This document shows, piece after piece, positions 6,940-7,438 of a stretch of DNA of 7,438 nucleotides. A model generated the notes under the pieces. The model worked only from the letters and a program-made list of their open reading frames with translations. It made no database searches and was not told the DNA's origin. The position numbers and the translations under genes were made by a program. Numbering within the stretch: position 1 is the stretch's first letter; the number at the start of each line of letters is the position of its first letter. This DNA comes from an uncultured Clostridia bacterium (GTDB lineage Bacteria; Bacillota; Clostridia; Oscillospirales; Acutalibacteraceae): NCBI GenBank assembly GCA_946002045.1, contig CAMFYM010000061.1, positions 1 to 7,438 on the forward strand. The letters run 5' to 3'.

Positions 6940-7438
6940 ATGAAACAAAAATCCAAGCTCAGTAAATTTAATAGCTTTTTAGCAGTAGTTCTTGTTGTTG
7001 TGCTTGTTGCAACTGTTGTTGTTATTGCAAAAAAGCCTGTACCTGTTGTTGAGGAAGAGGGACCGGCTGATGCTAACGCACTTGTTATTGACGAGTTCAA
7101 GGCAGGTACATACGGTGGTGTAGAATTTAAGTCAGACGAGGATGTTATTAAATATTACGCTGCTGCATTTGACAAAACAAAGGCACAGACAAAGGTTTAT
7201 TCCGACGGCAAGGGTAATACTCCAACCTGGTACGCATTTCTCGGTGAGGAGGACCTTCAGGTTCAAAAGATTATCATTGAGGGCAAAGAGAATGCAACAA
7301 TCAACAACCTTGTTCCTACTATCGTAGGTGGTCTTTTCACAAAGGGTGCAGTAGGTCTTTCGCCAACAGCAAGTCGTGATCCTGCTCAAGATATAGACGA
7401 AGAGGGCAACAGCCTTGCAACCTGCCGTCTTACAGCTG
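6940..7438 (+). CDS. Unrecognised membrane-anchored protein, incomplete at the right edge
   Basis: The reading frame is open for 166 codons and runs off the window, so the C-terminus is missing. AAAAGGGGA, with the G run ending seven bases before the ATG, supports the start. Residues 1-10 are basic (MKQKSKLSKF). Residues 12-30 form one strongly hydrophobic valine/leucine-rich helix, then a proline and acidic stretch (about 33-45) leads into a soluble region. This pattern predicts an inside-facing N-terminus and an external domain held by an uncleaved anchor or signal peptide. There is no cysteine after the helix, so it is not a typical lipoprotein. The visible outer region is acidic, has WYAFLGEEDL at 97-106 and VGGLF at 129-133, and matches no family I can name. 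It follows the transporter gene but has its own promoter. That it is a real gene is well supported by start site, promoter and codon use; its function is unknown. Confidence 0.8.
   Translation, partial: MKQKSKLSKFNSFLAVVLVVVLVATVVVIAKKPVPVVEEEGPADANALVIDEFKAGTYGGVEFKSDEDVIKYYAAAFDKTKAQTKVYSDGKGNTPTWYAFLGEEDLQVQKIIIEGKENATINNLVPTIVGGLFTKGAVGLSPTASRDPAQDIDEEGNSLATCRLTA
6985..7026 (+). repeat. GTT-rich low-complexity tract coding the membrane helix
   Basis: Eight of fourteen codons (residues 16-29 of the right-edge protein) are GTT or GTA/GTG valine codons, including GTTGTTGTG and GTTGTTGTTATT. Changes in triplet number here would lengthen or shorten the hydrophobic helix without shifting the frame. 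It is probably just the result of a valine-rich helix in a genome that favours GTT. Confidence 0.45.

Noticed and set aside
1..7438. CRISPR arrays, insertion sequences, phage or defence genes
   Set aside because: No regularly spaced direct repeats, transposase motifs, terminal inverted repeats with target duplications, or defence-type domains were seen. All long frames are housekeeping or carbohydrate-use genes.

Overview
The window looks like ordinary chromosomal DNA from an anaerobic gut- or rumen-type Firmicute (Clostridia, Ruminococcus/Butyrivibrio-like). This rests on the moderately AT-rich composition, purine-rich Shine-Dalgarno sites, sigma-A type promoters with AT-rich spacers, and a domain-swapped family 3 glycosidase of the kind known from Ruminococcus and Butyrivibrio. 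The genus assignment is an inference. UGA is used as a stop, so the genetic code is standard.

Layout: a leftward gene (45-2480) encodes a family 3 glycoside hydrolase whose two halves are in reversed order. Back to back with it, a rightward gene (2595-4979) encodes a GH2 beta-mannosidase. The 114 bp between them hold a perfect 13+13 bp inverted repeat whose arms each carry an extended -10 promoter, one facing each gene. Next comes a rightward gene (5094-6863) for a Na+/phosphate cotransporter-family membrane protein fused to a PhoU-like domain, with its own promoter (TTGCAA-N17-TATAAT) and a 21 bp dyad next to the predicted transcription start. Last, a rightward gene (6940 to the right edge, incomplete) encodes an unrecognised protein with one N-terminal membrane anchor. 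It has its own promoter (TTGAAA-N17-TATTAT) overlapping another inverted repeat.

How the genes fit together: neither glycosidase has a signal peptide, so both are probably cytoplasmic and finish the breakdown of imported beta-linked oligosaccharides. A beta-glucosidase-like enzyme plus a beta-mannosidase would suit glucomannan or manno-/cello-oligosaccharides. The shared symmetric promoter suggests they are switched together. The phosphate transporter and the anchored protein have separate promoters, and nothing links them functionally to the sugar genes.

No RNA gene, CRISPR array, insertion sequence, phage gene or convincing intrinsic terminator was seen. No clearly new biological system is visible. 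The items most worth a second look are the symmetric divergent promoter, the dyads in the other two promoter regions, and the unidentified right-edge protein.
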